Of a stretch of DNA of 64,000 nt, positions 8,404-18,109 are shown piece after piece. Where the stretch lies: positions 682,001-746,000 of the forward strand of contig NZ_CP017754.1 of assembly GCF_001854325.1 (NCBI RefSeq). The letters are read 5' to 3'. The notes under the pieces were generated by a model. It was not told the origin of the DNA and did not search any database. It saw only the letters and a program-made list of their open reading frames with translations. The position numbers were made by a program, and so were the translations under genes. The DNA is from Cupriavidus malaysiensis. Its GTDB lineage: Bacteria > Pseudomonadota > Gammaproteobacteria > Burkholderiales > Burkholderiaceae. Position 1 is the stretch's first letter. Every line of letters begins with the position of its first letter.

Positions 8404-9801
8404 TCAGAGGCCCAGGGCCGACTTGACCACGCCGAACACCTTGGTGTTGTCCAGCGTGCCCTTCAGCGGGGCGCTGCCCGGGCCGGAGGAGAACAGCATC
8501 ACGTCGCCGCCGCCGTGCGTTTCCGAGCCGGGCGAGCCCATGTTCACGCCGACTTCCTGCAGGTAGTCGTTGGCGGTGGTGTCCACCAGCGCGGGATTGT
8601 CTCGCGTGGGCTTGCGCGGCGTGCCGCCGTTGCCGAATACCAGGGTGGTGTAGGGCATACCGTCCGCTGCCAGCGCGGTCTGCTTGGTCTTGATGTCGGT
8701 GACCGTGCCCAGGATCGGGTTGCCGCGGTGCGAGTAGCCGTTGATGGTCATGGTGTGGTCGTGGTCGGCGGTGACCACGACCAGCGTGTTCGACAGGTCC
8801 ACCATGGACAGCGCGCGCTTGATGGCGTCGTCGAAGGCGATGGTGTCTTCCAGCGCGCGCTTGGCATTGGTGCCGTGCAGCGCGTGGTCGATGCGGCCGC
8901 CCTCGACCATCAGGAAGTAGCCGTTGCCGTTCTTCGACAGCGTCTCGATCGCCTTGGCGGTCATGTCGGCCAGGCTGGGCTGGGTCGCGCCTTCGCCCTT
9001 GCCGGCCACGCGGTCGATCTCGTACTCGAGGTGGCTGTTCGAGCTGAACAGGCCGACCAGCTTGCCGCCGCTGGCCTGCATCATCTCGTTGCGGGTCGAC
9101 AGCACGGTGTAGCCCTTGGCCTGCAGTTCGGTCAGCAGGTTGCGCCCGTCGGCGCGGCCGCGCTTGTTGGTGGTGGCGTCGTACGGCGTCCAGTGGTTGC
9201 GGCCGCCGCCCATCAGCACGTCGACGCCGTCGAGCAGCGCCGCGTTGAAGCCGGCGCCGCCCGGCACCGCCTGTGCGGCGATGTCATATTGCGCGTCGCG
9301 GTGGCAGATGTGCGAGTAGGTCGCCGCCGGGGTGGCATGCGTCAGCTCGGTGGTGGTGATGGCGCCGACCGCCTTGCCGCGCGCCTTGGCCAGTTCCAGC
9401 AGCGTGGGCACCGACTTGCCGTTGGAGGGCAGGCAGTTGTTGATGGTCTTGTTGTTGTTGACATCAAGGCCGGGTGCCACCGCCTTGGTATCGGACGACA
9501 TCGACAGCACTTCGTTGTTCATCTTGACGCCGGTCATGTAGGCCGCCATCGAGGGCGCGCTGTCGGTGGTCTGCGCGTCGTTGGAGAACGTCTTGATGCG
9601 CGCGGTGCGCTTGAGCGACTCCATGTTGAGCCTGCCGGTCTCGCCGTACTTGTAGATGCGCGAGGCGGTGACGGTGGTCGGGCCCATGCCGTCGCCCAGG
9701 AAGAAGATGACGTTCTTGGCCTCGCCGGCCGCTTGCGCGGGCAGGCTCAGGCAGGCGCCGGCGGCAGCCGCCAGCAGGCTGGTACGGATCGTGGTGTTCA
9801 T
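8404..9801 (-). CDS. periplasmic alkaline phosphatase (PhoA type)
   Basis: Non-specific phosphomonoesterase using two zinc and one magnesium ion. The 465-residue precursor has a signal peptide ending near residue 25 (LPAQAA). The metal site LGDGMG contains Asp37. The nucleophile is Ser81 in TTDSAPSMAAYMTG. The second metal Asp/His sites are EGGRIDHALHG and TADHDHT, and the last metal His is in SETHGGGD. It starts 34 nt after the paralogous gene upstream and likely shares its transcript. No clear Pho box was seen in the shared upstream region. Confidence 0.95.
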   Translation of the reverse strand: MNTTIRTSLLAAAAGACLSLPAQAAGEAKNVIFFLGDGMGPTTVTASRIYKYGETGRLNMESLKRTARIKTFSNDAQTTDSAPSMAAYMTGVKMNNEVLSMSSDTKAVAPGLDVNNNKTINNCLPSNGKSVPTLLELAKARGKAVGAITTTELTHATPAATYSHICHRDAQYDIAAQAVPGGAGFNAALLDGVDVLMGGGRNHWTPYDATTNKRGRADGRNLLTELQAKGYTVLSTRNEMMQASGGKLVGLFSSNSHLEYEIDRVAGKGEGATQPSLADMTAKAIETLSKNGNGYFLMVEGGRIDHALHGTNAKRALEDTIAFDDAIKRALSMVDLSNTLVVVTADHDHTMTINGYSHRGNPILGTVTDIKTKQTALAADGMPYTTLVFGNGGTPRKPTRDNPALVDTTANDYLQEVGVNMGSPGSETHGGGDVMLFSSGPGSAPLKGTLDNTKVFGVVKSALGL

Positions 9802-9835
9802 GGTGTTATTCCGTGTGCAATGGTGGCGGGTTGGC

Positions 9836-11290
9836 TTAGAGTCCGATCGTTTTCTTGATCAGGCCGAACACATCGGTGTTGTCCATCACACCGGAGAAGC
9901 TGGCCGCGCCATTGCCCATGGCGCCGATGAAGACATCGGTGCCGCCGTGGGTCTCGCCGCCCGTCGCCATCGGGATCACGGCCTCCTGGTGGTAGGCCTT
10001 GTCGAACACGGCGGCGTCGGTCAGCGCGGTGCGCGTCGCCGGGCGGTTCTCGCCGTTGCCGAAGCCGATGATGGTGAAGGGGTTACCGCTGCTGTCGGGG
10101 TTCGCGATGCCGGTGACGTAGTTCTTCACCAGGCCGAGCACGCCCGGGTTGCTGTCGGTGGTCGGGCCGGTGCGCTTGGCGTAGCCGTTCAGGACCAGGG
10201 TGTGGTCATGGTCGGCGGTGACCACGATCAGGGTGTTCTTCAGGCCCGGGTCGATCACGTTGAGCTTGTCGATGGCCGCCTTGATCGCGTTGTCGAAGGC
10301 GACGGTGTCCTGCAGCGCCTTGCGCGCGGTGGTCTCGTGCAGCGCATGGTCGATGCGGCCGCCTTCCACCATCAGGAAGAAGCCCTTCTTCTTGGCGGCC
10401 AGCACGTCGATGGCCTTGCCGGTCATCTCGGCCAGGCTCGGCTCGGCAGCCGGGTCGCGGTCCAGGTCGTAAGCCATGTGGCTCGAGTTGAACAGGCCCA
10501 CCACCTTGGCGGCGCTGCTGCCGATCTTGTCGAAGTCCGACTTGTTGGCCGCATAGGTGTAGCCGGCGGCCTTGAACTCGGCGACGAGGTCACGGTTGTC
10601 GGTGCGGGCACCACCCGCGGCCTTGTTCTGGAAGTGCTTGCGGCCGCCGCCGAAGACTACGTCGACGCCGTCGCCCAGCGCGCCGTTGAAGCCCGCGCCC
10701 TTCGGCACCAGCTGGGCGGCGATGGTGTTCTCGCCGTCGCGGTGGCAGATGTGGGCGTAGGTGGCCGCCGGCGTGGCGTGCGTGATACGGGTGGTGGTGA
10801 CCACGCCGGTGCCGTAGCCGGCTGCCTTCATTTGTTCAAGAAGAGTCGGTACGCTCTTGCCGTTGCCGCTCGACGGGCAGGTGCTGTCGGCGCCGGACAG
10901 GTAGTCCTTGCCGTTGGCGTCGAAGGCGCTCGTCTCCGGCGTCATCGAGATGACTTCGTTGTTCATCTTGACGCCGGTCATGTAGGCCGCCATCGACGGC
11001 GCGCTGTCGGTGACCTGGGCGTTGTTGGAGTAGGTCCGCACGAAGCCGCTCTCGGGCAGCGTGTCCATGGTCAGGTCACCGTCCTCGCCCACCTTGTAGA
11101 TGCGCGCGGCGGTCATGGTGGTCATGCCCATGCCGTCGCCGAGGAAGAAGACGACGTTCTTGGTCGGTGGCGTGCTGGCCTGGGGCTTCTCGGTCGACCC
11201 CTGCGTGGTCGGGTTGCTGTTGTCGTCGCCGCCGCACGATGCGAGCGCGACCGACATCACTGCCGCCGCGATGACGGAAATCCTTCTCAT
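9836..11290 (-). CDS. alkaline phosphatase, lipoprotein form (PhoA type)
   Basis: Paralogue of the preceding phosphatase, 484 residues. The N terminus ends in a lipobox (LASC, Cys19) followed by a flexible Ser/Thr/Pro-rich linker, so it is predicted to be lipid-anchored rather than freely periplasmic. Catalytic features are complete: LGDGMG at about 50-55, Ser96 in VTDSAPSMAAYMTG, EGGRIDHALH, TADHDHT and GGETHGGTD. It is first in the minus-strand phosphatase transcript and divergent from the Mut7-C gene. The pair probably arose by tandem duplication. Confidence 0.95.
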   Translation of the reverse strand: MRRISVIAAAVMSVALASCGGDDNSNPTTQGSTEKPQASTPPTKNVVFFLGDGMGMTTMTAARIYKVGEDGDLTMDTLPESGFVRTYSNNAQVTDSAPSMAAYMTGVKMNNEVISMTPETSAFDANGKDYLSGADSTCPSSGNGKSVPTLLEQMKAAGYGTGVVTTTRITHATPAATYAHICHRDGENTIAAQLVPKGAGFNGALGDGVDVVFGGGRKHFQNKAAGGARTDNRDLVAEFKAAGYTYAANKSDFDKIGSSAAKVVGLFNSSHMAYDLDRDPAAEPSLAEMTGKAIDVLAAKKKGFFLMVEGGRIDHALHETTARKALQDTVAFDNAIKAAIDKLNVIDPGLKNTLIVVTADHDHTLVLNGYAKRTGPTTDSNPGVLGLVKNYVTGIANPDSSGNPFTIIGFGNGENRPATRTALTDAAVFDKAYHQEAVIPMATGGETHGGTDVFIGAMGNGAASFSGVMDNTDVFGLIKKTIGL

Positions 11291-11432
11291 GGTTGTGTTC
11301 TCCCTGTTTGAGACAGACCGGGAGGGTGCCGGAGAAATATGGCAGCGTCGTGAACGGATGTCTGGTCGATGCAGACATTGTGTTGCGGCGGTGCCATACT
11401 GCGCGAACGGCCGTGACGAGACGGAAAGCCCG

Positions 11433-12212
11433 ATGGCGTACGCCACCTTCCGCTTCTACGAAGAACTGAACGACTTCCTGCCGCCGGACCAGCGCGGCCG
11501 GGAGATCGGCTGCGCCTGCGCGCGCGCCGCCACCGTCAAGCACATGATCGAGGCGCTGGGCGTGCCCCATACCGAGGTCGAGCTGGTGCTGGTGAACGGT
11601 GTGTCGTCCGACTTTTCGCGCCGGCTGGCCGACGGCGACCGCGTGTCGGTCTATCCGACCTTCGAGCGCCTCGATATCACGCCGCTGCTGCGCGTGCGTG
11701 AGCGCCCGCTGCGGGTGCTGCGCTTCGTCGCCGATGCCCACCTCGGCGGGCTGGCCCACCTGCTGCGCATGACCGGCTTCGACACGCTCTATGACAACCA
11801 CTTCGAGGACCGCGAGATCGCCCGCCTGGCCGCCAGCGAGAACCGCGTGGTGCTGACGCGCGACCGCGAACTGCTCAAGCGCCGCGGCATCGACCATGGC
11901 TGCTACGTGCGCACGCTCAAGCCGGCACAGCAGGTGCGCGAGATCTTCGCGCGGCTCGACCTCGCGCGCAGCGCGCGCCCCTTCGCGCTATGCCTGGACT
12001 GCAACGTGCCGCTGGCGCCGCTGCCGCGCGCCGAGGCGGACGGGCGCGTGCCGTCGGCGGTGCTGGCGCGCCATGAGCGCTTCGTGACCTGTCCGCATTG
12101 CCGGCGCGTCTTCTGGGAGGGCTCGCACTGGCGCCACATGCGGGCGCTGGTCGACGAACTGCTGGCGGGCGCGGGCGACGGCGAGGCCGCCTTGAACGTC
12201 CCGAACGCCTAG
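11433..12212 (+). CDS. Mut7-C RNase domain protein with ubiquitin-like N terminus
   Basis: A 259-residue protein in two parts. The N-terminal 80 residues (FRFYEELNDFLPP... VNGVSSDFSRRLADGDRVSVYP) match the ubiquitin/ThiS-like fold seen fused to Mut7-C. The rest is the PIN-like Mut7-C domain (RFVADAHLGGLAHLLRMTGFDTLY with early Asp, then VLTRDRELLKRR) ending in a zinc ribbon with two CxxC pairs (CLDC and CPHC). Predicted as an RNase, substrate unknown. Its stop codon shares the palindrome CTAG at 12209-12212 with the stop of the convergent cyclo-ligase gene. Confidence 0.88.
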   Translation: MAYATFRFYEELNDFLPPDQRGREIGCACARAATVKHMIEALGVPHTEVELVLVNGVSSDFSRRLADGDRVSVYPTFERLDITPLLRVRERPLRVLRFVADAHLGGLAHLLRMTGFDTLYDNHFEDREIARLAASENRVVLTRDRELLKRRGIDHGCYVRTLKPAQQVREIFARLDLARSARPFALCLDCNVPLAPLPRAEADGRVPSAVLARHERFVTCPHCRRVFWEGSHWRHMRALVDELLAGAGDGEAALNVPNA

Positions 12213-12811
12213 AACGCCCCGCTCTCGCTGACGATCCAGTCCATCGGCAGGTCGTGCGCCTGTGGTGGCAGCACCACGCGGCAGGCATCGAAGCCGATGC
12301 CGATGGCGAGCGGCCGTGGCGCGGCCGCCGCCAGCGTGCGGTCGTAGAAGCCGCCGCCATAGCCGAGGCGGAACTTTCCGTCGCTGAAGCCGACACACGG
12401 TATCAGCAGCGCGTCGGGCGTCGCCGGCGCGCTGCCGTCGGGCACGGGGATGCCGTAGCGCCCGCTGCGCATCGGCGTGGCGGGTTCCCACAGGTGGAAG
12501 TCGAGCGGCGCGCCCGGCGCGCTGACCACCGGCAGCGCGGCCTCGCGGCCGGGAGCCTCCGCCAGCCAGCGCGCCAGCAGCGCGCGCGCGTCGAACTCGT
12601 GCTGGATGGGCCAGTAGAAGCCGAGGCAGCGCACCGGCAGGCGCGCCAGCAGGGCCGCCAGGGCGGCCTCGATGCGCGCATCGGCTTGCGCACGCTGCGG
12701 CAGGGTCTCGCGCAGCGCCAGCAGGCGGCGGCGCAGGGCGGCGCGGTCGGTGCCGGAGGGTGCGGAGGATTCGGCCGGCGCGGCGGAAATCGCGTCGTGT
12801 TGCGCGGGCAT
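12209..12811 (-). CDS. 5-formyltetrahydrofolate cyclo-ligase
   Basis: ATP-dependent enzyme converting 5-formyl-THF to 5,10-methenyl-THF (MTHFS; called fau or ygfA in other bacteria). It has 200 residues from the ATG at 12811. The ALRRRLLALRETL N terminus and the C-terminal phosphate loop LGYGGGFYDRTLA are diagnostic. The stop codon overlaps that of the convergent Mut7-C gene. It lies close upstream of slt in the opposite direction, with both promoters in the roughly 100-base gap (GATAAT at 12819-12824 could serve slt). Confidence 0.93.
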   Translation of the reverse strand: MPAQHDAISAAPAESSAPSGTDRAALRRRLLALRETLPQRAQADARIEAALAALLARLPVRCLGFYWPIQHEFDARALLARWLAEAPGREAALPVVSAPGAPLDFHLWEPATPMRSGRYGIPVPDGSAPATPDALLIPCVGFSDGKFRLGYGGGFYDRTLAAAAPRPLAIGIGFDACRVVLPPQAHDLPMDWIVSESGAF

Positions 12812-12909
12812 GGCGTGGGATAATGTCTGCAATCTACCGAACATGGGCGCGACGGCCGCAAGTGCTATGTGCCGTCGCGCCGTCAACCACATCAACAAGG
12901 ATGTCAAGA

Positions 12910-14850
12910 ATGCTCAAGGGAGTATATCTGCAGCGTGCCGGACGGGTCGCCTGCGTGGCGCTGTCTTGCATGCTGCTTGCCGGCTCGGCATTCGCCCAGA
13001 AGCGGCCGCAGCCCCAGGCGGCGGTCATCCCCGGCAATCCGGACGATGCCTTCACCGCGCTGCGCGAGGCCGCGCGCAAGAATGACGCCGACCGCGCCAA
13101 TGCCTTGTCGGCCACCCTGGTCGACTACCCCATTCCCTCCTACGTCGAGTATTTCCGCATCAAGCCGCAGCTGTTCGATGCCAGCGGCCTGGCGCGCGTG
13201 GACGCGCCCGACGACCAGGTGCGGGCCTTCCTGCAGCGCTACCAGGGCGATGCCATCGCCGACCGCATGCGCAACGACTGGCTGCTGGTGCTGGGCAAGC
13301 GCCACGACTGGAACGGTTTCGACGCCGAGTACCCGAAGTTCGTGCTGAAGGACGACACCCAGGTCGAGTGCTACGCGCTGCTCTCGCGCGTGCTCAAGGG
13401 CCAGGACGTGTCGGCCCAGGCACGCAGCACGCTGACCGACCCGCGCTACTACGGCGAGGGTTGCGTCGACCTGATCGGCACCCTGGCCCAGGGCCGGCAG
13501 ATGTCGGCCGCGGACGTGGCCTACCAGGCGCGCCTGGCGCTCGAGCAGAACTACGTGACCCTGGCCGGCAAGATCGCCGCCACGCTGCCCGCGCCGGGTG
13601 CCGATGGCGATACGCTGGCCATGGTGGTCAAGATGGCGCGCAACGATCCGCGCCAGGCGGCGGCCTATCTCGCCGCCAGCGGCGCGGGACTGTCGCCCGA
13701 GCAGCTGGGCGCGGCCTGGGGCGTGGTCGGCCAGTTCGCCGCCAAGAAGCTGATGCCCGAGGCGGTCGACTACTACCGTCGCCAGCTGTCGCTGGGCGGC
13801 AACCAGTGGCTGTCGGACGATACCCAGGAATGGCGCGTGCGCGCTGCGCTGCGCCAGGGCGACTGGAGCATGGTGCGCCAGGCGATCGAGCAGATGCGCC
13901 CCGAACTGCGCGCCAAGGACCCGGCCTGGACCTATTGGTACGGCCGCGCGCTGAAGGCGGCCGGGCGCAACGATGAAGCGCAGCAGCAGTTCCAGTCGAT
14001 CGCCGGGCAATTCAACTTCTACGGCCAGCTGGCCAACGAGGAACTGGGCAACCGCACCGTGGTGCCGCCCCGTGCCACCGTCAGCGACGCCGACGTCGAC
14101 AGCATGCGGGCCCGGCCCGGCTTCCTGCGCGCGCAGAAGTTCTACGACCTGAACCTGCGCTTCGAAGGCAACCGCGAATGGAACTGGGAACTGCGCGGCA
14201 TGACCGACCGCCAGCTGCTGGCCGCCGCCGAGTACGCGCGCCGCATCGAGCTGCTCGACCGTGCCGTCAATACCGCCGACCGCACCCAGGCGGAGCATGA
14301 CTTCTCGCTGCGTTTCCTGATGCCTTACCGCGACCTGATGCAGCGCGCCACCGATGACGTCGGCCTGGACCTGGCCTGGGCCTATGGCCTGATCCGGCAG
14401 GAGTCCCGCTTCATCATGAACGCACGCTCGTCGGCCGGTGCCCACGGCCTGATGCAGGTGATGCCGGCCACGGCGCGCTACGTCGCGCGCAAGATCGGCA
14501 TGGCGGACTTCTCGCCGTCGATGATGGGCGACCCCAACATCAACATCGTGCTCGGCACCAACTACCTGAACATGGTCTTCACCGACCTGGACAGCTCGTA
14601 CACGCTGGCCTCGGCCGGCTACAACGCCGGTCCGGGACGGCCCAAGAACTGGCGCTCCAGCCTGCCGCGGGCGGTGGAGGGCGCGATCTTCGCCGAAACC
14701 ATCCCGTTCAGCGAGACCCGGGGCTATGTCAAGAATGTGCTTTCGAATGCGACGTACTATGCTGCATTGATGAGCGGTCGGCCTCAGTCGCTCAAGGCCA
14801 GGCTGGGCACGATCGCGCCGTCGACGGTCACCGCCACCAACCTGCCCTGA
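12910..14850 (+). CDS. slt: soluble lytic murein transglycosylase
   Basis: Periplasmic enzyme that cleaves peptidoglycan to 1,6-anhydro-muropeptides. The protein has 646 residues. The ATG at 12910 was chosen because AAGG lies 9 nt before it; another ATG at 12901 is too close to that site. A signal peptide ends near AFAQ. A long alpha-superhelical (U/L) region is followed by the C-terminal goose-lysozyme-like domain with catalytic Glu498 in GLIRQESRF, then GLMQVMPATA and SAGYNAGPGR. Architecture equals Slt70. Confidence 0.95.
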   Translation: MLKGVYLQRAGRVACVALSCMLLAGSAFAQKRPQPQAAVIPGNPDDAFTALREAARKNDADRANALSATLVDYPIPSYVEYFRIKPQLFDASGLARVDAPDDQVRAFLQRYQGDAIADRMRNDWLLVLGKRHDWNGFDAEYPKFVLKDDTQVECYALLSRVLKGQDVSAQARSTLTDPRYYGEGCVDLIGTLAQGRQMSAADVAYQARLALEQNYVTLAGKIAATLPAPGADGDTLAMVVKMARNDPRQAAAYLAASGAGLSPEQLGAAWGVVGQFAAKKLMPEAVDYYRRQLSLGGNQWLSDDTQEWRVRAALRQGDWSMVRQAIEQMRPELRAKDPAWTYWYGRALKAAGRNDEAQQQFQSIAGQFNFYGQLANEELGNRTVVPPRATVSDADVDSMRARPGFLRAQKFYDLNLRFEGNREWNWELRGMTDRQLLAAAEYARRIELLDRAVNTADRTQAEHDFSLRFLMPYRDLMQRATDDVGLDLAWAYGLIRQESRFIMNARSSAGAHGLMQVMPATARYVARKIGMADFSPSMMGDPNINIVLGTNYLNMVFTDLDSSYTLASAGYNAGPGRPKNWRSSLPRAVEGAIFAETIPFSETRGYVKNVLSNATYYAALMSGRPQSLKARLGTIAPSTVTATNLP

Positions 14851-14928
14851 GCGGCCGGCGGGCGGCGTGGACCGGCGGGGCGGGGCGACGGCGCCCCCCC
14901 GGTTTCTGCGTCATGGAGGGAGCCTGCC

Positions 14929-15951
14929 ATGCAGACCAGCGCTGTACTCGTCATCGGCGGGGCCGGATTCATCGGCACCCATCTCGTCTCGCGGCTGGCG
15001 GGTGTCGCCTGCGCCTCCAGCGCCCCGCTCGAGCCCGGCACACTGACTTCCCCGCCGATCGCGCCGGAACGTATCGTGGTCGCCACCCGCGACGTCGAAC
15101 ATGCCCAGCACCTGCTGCTGCTGCCGCGGGTCGAGGTGGTCGAGCTGGGGCTGGACGATGACGCCGCGCTCGACGCGGCGATCGGCGGGCTCGGTGTCGA
15201 CGGCATCGTCATCAATCTCGCCGGCGTGCTGCATGGAGAGCGCGCCGATCCCTACGGCCCGGCCTTCGCCGCCGCCCACGTCCAGTTGCCCGAACGCATC
15301 CTGGCGTCGTGCGGGCGCACCGGCGTCCGCCGCCTGCTGCACACGAGCGCACTCGGCGCCGACAGCGCCGGCCCTTCGATGTACCTGCGCAGCAAGGGCG
15401 ACGGCGAGCTGGCGGTGCGCGACAGCGATCTCGACTGGACCATCTTCCGGCCCTCGGTGGTGTTCGGCCCCGACGACCACTTCCTCAATATGTTCGCGCA
15501 GATGCAGGAAGTCGTGCCGCTGGTGCCGCTGGCTTGCGCGCAGGCCAGGTTCCAGCCCATCTACGTGCAGGACCTGGCCCAGGCCATGGTCAACGCCGTG
15601 GCGAGCAAGGCGACCATCCGCCGCATCTTCGAACTGGGCGGGCCGCAGGTCTACACACTGGAGGAACTGGTGCGTTTCGCCGGCCGCGCCTCGGGCCATC
15701 CGCGGCCCGTGCTGGCCCTGCCCGATGCCCTCGCGCGGGTGGAAGCCGCGATGCTCGAGCACATGCCGGGCCAGCCGCTGGTCACGCGCGACAACCTCGA
15801 CTCGATGCGCCTGGACAATGTGCTGAGCGCACCGATGGCGGCGGAGCTGGGCATCCATCCCGCCAGCCTGGAATCGGTGATGACCGAAGTGCTGGCAGGG
15901 CGCACGCGCGATGCCGAACTGCAGGGATGGCGGGGCAGCGTGCACCGTTGA
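14929..15951 (+). CDS. NDUFA9-like atypical SDR (NAD(P)-binding epimerase fold)
   Basis: A 340-residue Rossmann protein with N-terminal GGAGFIGTHL dinucleotide motif (residues 9-18). The usual YxxxK pair is degraded to the atypical form seen in the complex I NDUFA9 family (MYLRSKGDGE), followed by TIFRPSVVFGPDD. Bacterial members are stand-alone and of unknown substrate; they are not needed for complex I in most bacteria. Located between slt and a GST gene in a housekeeping string. Confidence 0.88.
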   Translation: MQTSAVLVIGGAGFIGTHLVSRLAGVACASSAPLEPGTLTSPPIAPERIVVATRDVEHAQHLLLLPRVEVVELGLDDDAALDAAIGGLGVDGIVINLAGVLHGERADPYGPAFAAAHVQLPERILASCGRTGVRRLLHTSALGADSAGPSMYLRSKGDGELAVRDSDLDWTIFRPSVVFGPDDHFLNMFAQMQEVVPLVPLACAQARFQPIYVQDLAQAMVNAVASKATIRRIFELGGPQVYTLEELVRFAGRASGHPRPVLALPDALARVEAAMLEHMPGQPLVTRDNLDSMRLDNVLSAPMAAELGIHPASLESVMTEVLAGRTRDAELQGWRGSVHR

Positions 15952-16119
15952 GGCGCGGGCCGGGCGCGGCGATGCGGCCGGCGATGCGGCCGGCGATGTG
16001 ACCGGCATTCACAGCCCTTGCCAATGCAATTCATTTGGCGCGGCCGGCGTGGCTGGCTAGAATGACAGGTCCACGCCACTTGGCGTCGGCCGTCTCCCCC
16101 GCCTGCAAGGAAATCCACG

Positions 16120-16806
16120 ATGAAGCTCGTCATCGGCAACAAGAATTATTCGTCCTGGTCGCTGCGTCCCTGGCTGCTGCTGCGCCAGGCCGGCGTCGAC
16201 TTCGAGGAGATTCCCGTCTCGCTGTTCGCGCCGGGCTCGGCCGAGCAGATCGCACGCTATTCGCCGGCCGCCAAGGTGCCGGTGCTGATCGACGGCAGCG
16301 TGGTGGTGTGGGACTCGCTGGCCATTTCCGAGTACGTGGCCGAGCGCCTGCCCGAGAAGCGGCTGTGGCCGGCTGATCCGGCCGAGCGCGCCCATGCGCG
16401 CGCCATCTGCGCCGAGATGCATGCCGGTTTCGCCAACCTGCGCAGCCAGCTGCCGATGAACGCCACCGCGGTGCTGCCCGGGCGCGGCTGGAACGTCGCC
16501 GTGCAGCGCGACGTGGAGCGCGTCGCGCGCATCTGGGGCGAGCTGCGCGAGCGCAATGCGGCGCGCGGCCCGTTCCTGTTCGGCGACTTCACCGTGGCCG
16601 ACGCCTACTATGCGCCGGTGGTGAGCCGCTTCGCCACCTATGGCATCCACCTGCCAGACGCGGCCAAGGCCTACGCCGATTTCATCCTGGCGCTGCCGTC
16701 GATGCAGCAATGGATCGCCGGCGCGCGCGCGGAGCGCGAGTTCGTGGTGGCCGACGAGCCCTATCGTCTGGCGCCCGAGCGGGCCGACGCCATCATCATC
16801 GGCTGA
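16120..16806 (+). CDS. glutathione S-transferase family protein
   Basis: A 228-residue cytosolic GST. The N-terminal thioredoxin-like domain carries the catalytic Ser region NYSSWSLRPWLLLRQAG and cis-proline KVPVLIDG with VVWDSLAI for gamma-glutamyl binding. An all-helical C-terminal domain follows with the N-capping motif GDFTVADAYYAPV. Substrate unknown. It is 21 nt upstream of cca and probably cotranscribed. Confidence 0.9.
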   Translation: MKLVIGNKNYSSWSLRPWLLLRQAGVDFEEIPVSLFAPGSAEQIARYSPAAKVPVLIDGSVVVWDSLAISEYVAERLPEKRLWPADPAERAHARAICAEMHAGFANLRSQLPMNATAVLPGRGWNVAVQRDVERVARIWGELRERNAARGPFLFGDFTVADAYYAPVVSRFATYGIHLPDAAKAYADFILALPSMQQWIAGARAEREFVVADEPYRLAPERADAIIIG

Positions 16807-16827
16807 GCGGCGCGGGAAGGATTGGCG

Positions 16828-18063
16828 ATGCAGGTCTACGCCGTGGGCGGAGCCATCCGCGACAGCCTGCTGGGACGCCCCAGCCAGGACCGCGACTACG
16901 TGGTGGTCGGCGCCACGCCGGCCGAGATGGAAGCGGCCGGCTACAAGCCGGTCGGCAAGGATTTCCCGGTCTTCCTCCACCCGCGCACGCGCGAGGAGTA
17001 TGCGCTGGCGCGTACCGAGCGCAAGACCGCGGCCGGCTACAAGGGTTTCGATTTCTACTGCGCGCCCGACGTCACGCTGGAGGAAGACCTGGTCCGGCGC
17101 GACCTGACCATCAATGCGATGGCGCGCGAGGTGGGCCCGGACGGCGCGCTCACCGGTCCTGTCATCGACCCGTTCGGCGGCCGGCGCGACCTGGAGGCGC
17201 GGCTGTTCCGCCACGTGTCCGAGGCCTTCGTCGAGGATCCCGTGCGCATCCTGCGCGTCGGCCGCTTCGCCGCGCGTTTCGCCGATTTTCAGGTGGCGCC
17301 GGAGACCGCGCTGCTGATGCGCGCGATGGTCGACGGCGGCGAGGTGGACGCCCTGGTGGCGGAGCGCGTCTGGCAGGAGCTGGCGCGGGGGCTGATGGAG
17401 ACGCGTCCCTCGCGCATGTTCGAGGTGCTGCGCGCTTGCGGCGCGCTGGCCCGGCTGCTGCCCGAGCTCGACCGCCTGTGGGGCGTGCCGCAGCGTGCCG
17501 ACCACCATCCCGAGGTGGACACCGGCGTGCATGTGATGATGGTCATCGACACCGCCGCCGCGATGGGCGCACCGCTGCCGGTGCGTTTCGCGGCACTGGC
17601 GCATGACCTGGGCAAGGGCACCACGCCCGAGGATGTGCTGCCGCGCCATCTCGGCCACGAGCAGCGCGGCGTCGAACTGCTGACGGCGGTGTGCCAGCGC
17701 CTGCGCGTGCCCAACGACTGCCGCGACCTGGCGCTGCTGGTAGCGCGCGAACATGGCAACATCCACCGCTCGGACACCTTCGGCGCTGCCGCGCTGGTGC
17801 GGCTGCTGGAGCGCTGCGATGCGCTGCGCAAGCCGGAGCGCTTCGCCCAGGCACTGCAGGCCTGCGAGGCCGACGTGCGCGGCCGCCTCGGCTTCGAGAC
17901 GCGCGCCTACCCGCAGGCCGCGCGGCTGTCGGCCGCACGCGAAGCCGCGGCCGGCGTCGATGCCGGGGCCATCGCGCGTGCCTGCGGCAACGACGTGGAG
18001 CGCATCCGCGAGCGCGTGCATGAAGCGCGCGTGGCCGCCGTGCAGGCGCGCCTGGAGCCTTAG
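16828..18063 (+). CDS. cca: CCA tRNA nucleotidyltransferase with HD domain
   Basis: Adds or repairs the 3'-CCA of tRNAs. It has 411 residues from the ATG at 16828, which has GGGAAGG ahead; a TTG two codons earlier is less likely. The class II nucleotidyltransferase motif is VYAVGGAIRDSLLG and DRDYVVVG with the metal aspartates. RRDLTINAMA, the ERVWQELARGL anticodon-like region and a C-terminal HD phosphohydrolase domain (FAALAHDLGKG) follow. The HD domain, with phosphatase/phosphodiesterase activity in the E. coli enzyme, is intact. Confidence 0.96.
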   Translation: MQVYAVGGAIRDSLLGRPSQDRDYVVVGATPAEMEAAGYKPVGKDFPVFLHPRTREEYALARTERKTAAGYKGFDFYCAPDVTLEEDLVRRDLTINAMAREVGPDGALTGPVIDPFGGRRDLEARLFRHVSEAFVEDPVRILRVGRFAARFADFQVAPETALLMRAMVDGGEVDALVAERVWQELARGLMETRPSRMFEVLRACGALARLLPELDRLWGVPQRADHHPEVDTGVHVMMVIDTAAAMGAPLPVRFAALAHDLGKGTTPEDVLPRHLGHEQRGVELLTAVCQRLRVPNDCRDLALLVAREHGNIHRSDTFGAAALVRLLERCDALRKPERFAQALQACEADVRGRLGFETRAYPQAARLSAAREAAAGVDAGAIARACGNDVERIRERVHEARVAAVQARLEP

Positions 18064-18109
18064 GGCGCGGTCAGGAAGGGAAGGGCGGGAAGCCGGGTCG
18101 GTCGTCGGC

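Noticed and set aside
11291..11432. Pho box before the phosphatase genes
   Set aside because: No tandem CTGTCAT-type repeats could be found on the minus strand.
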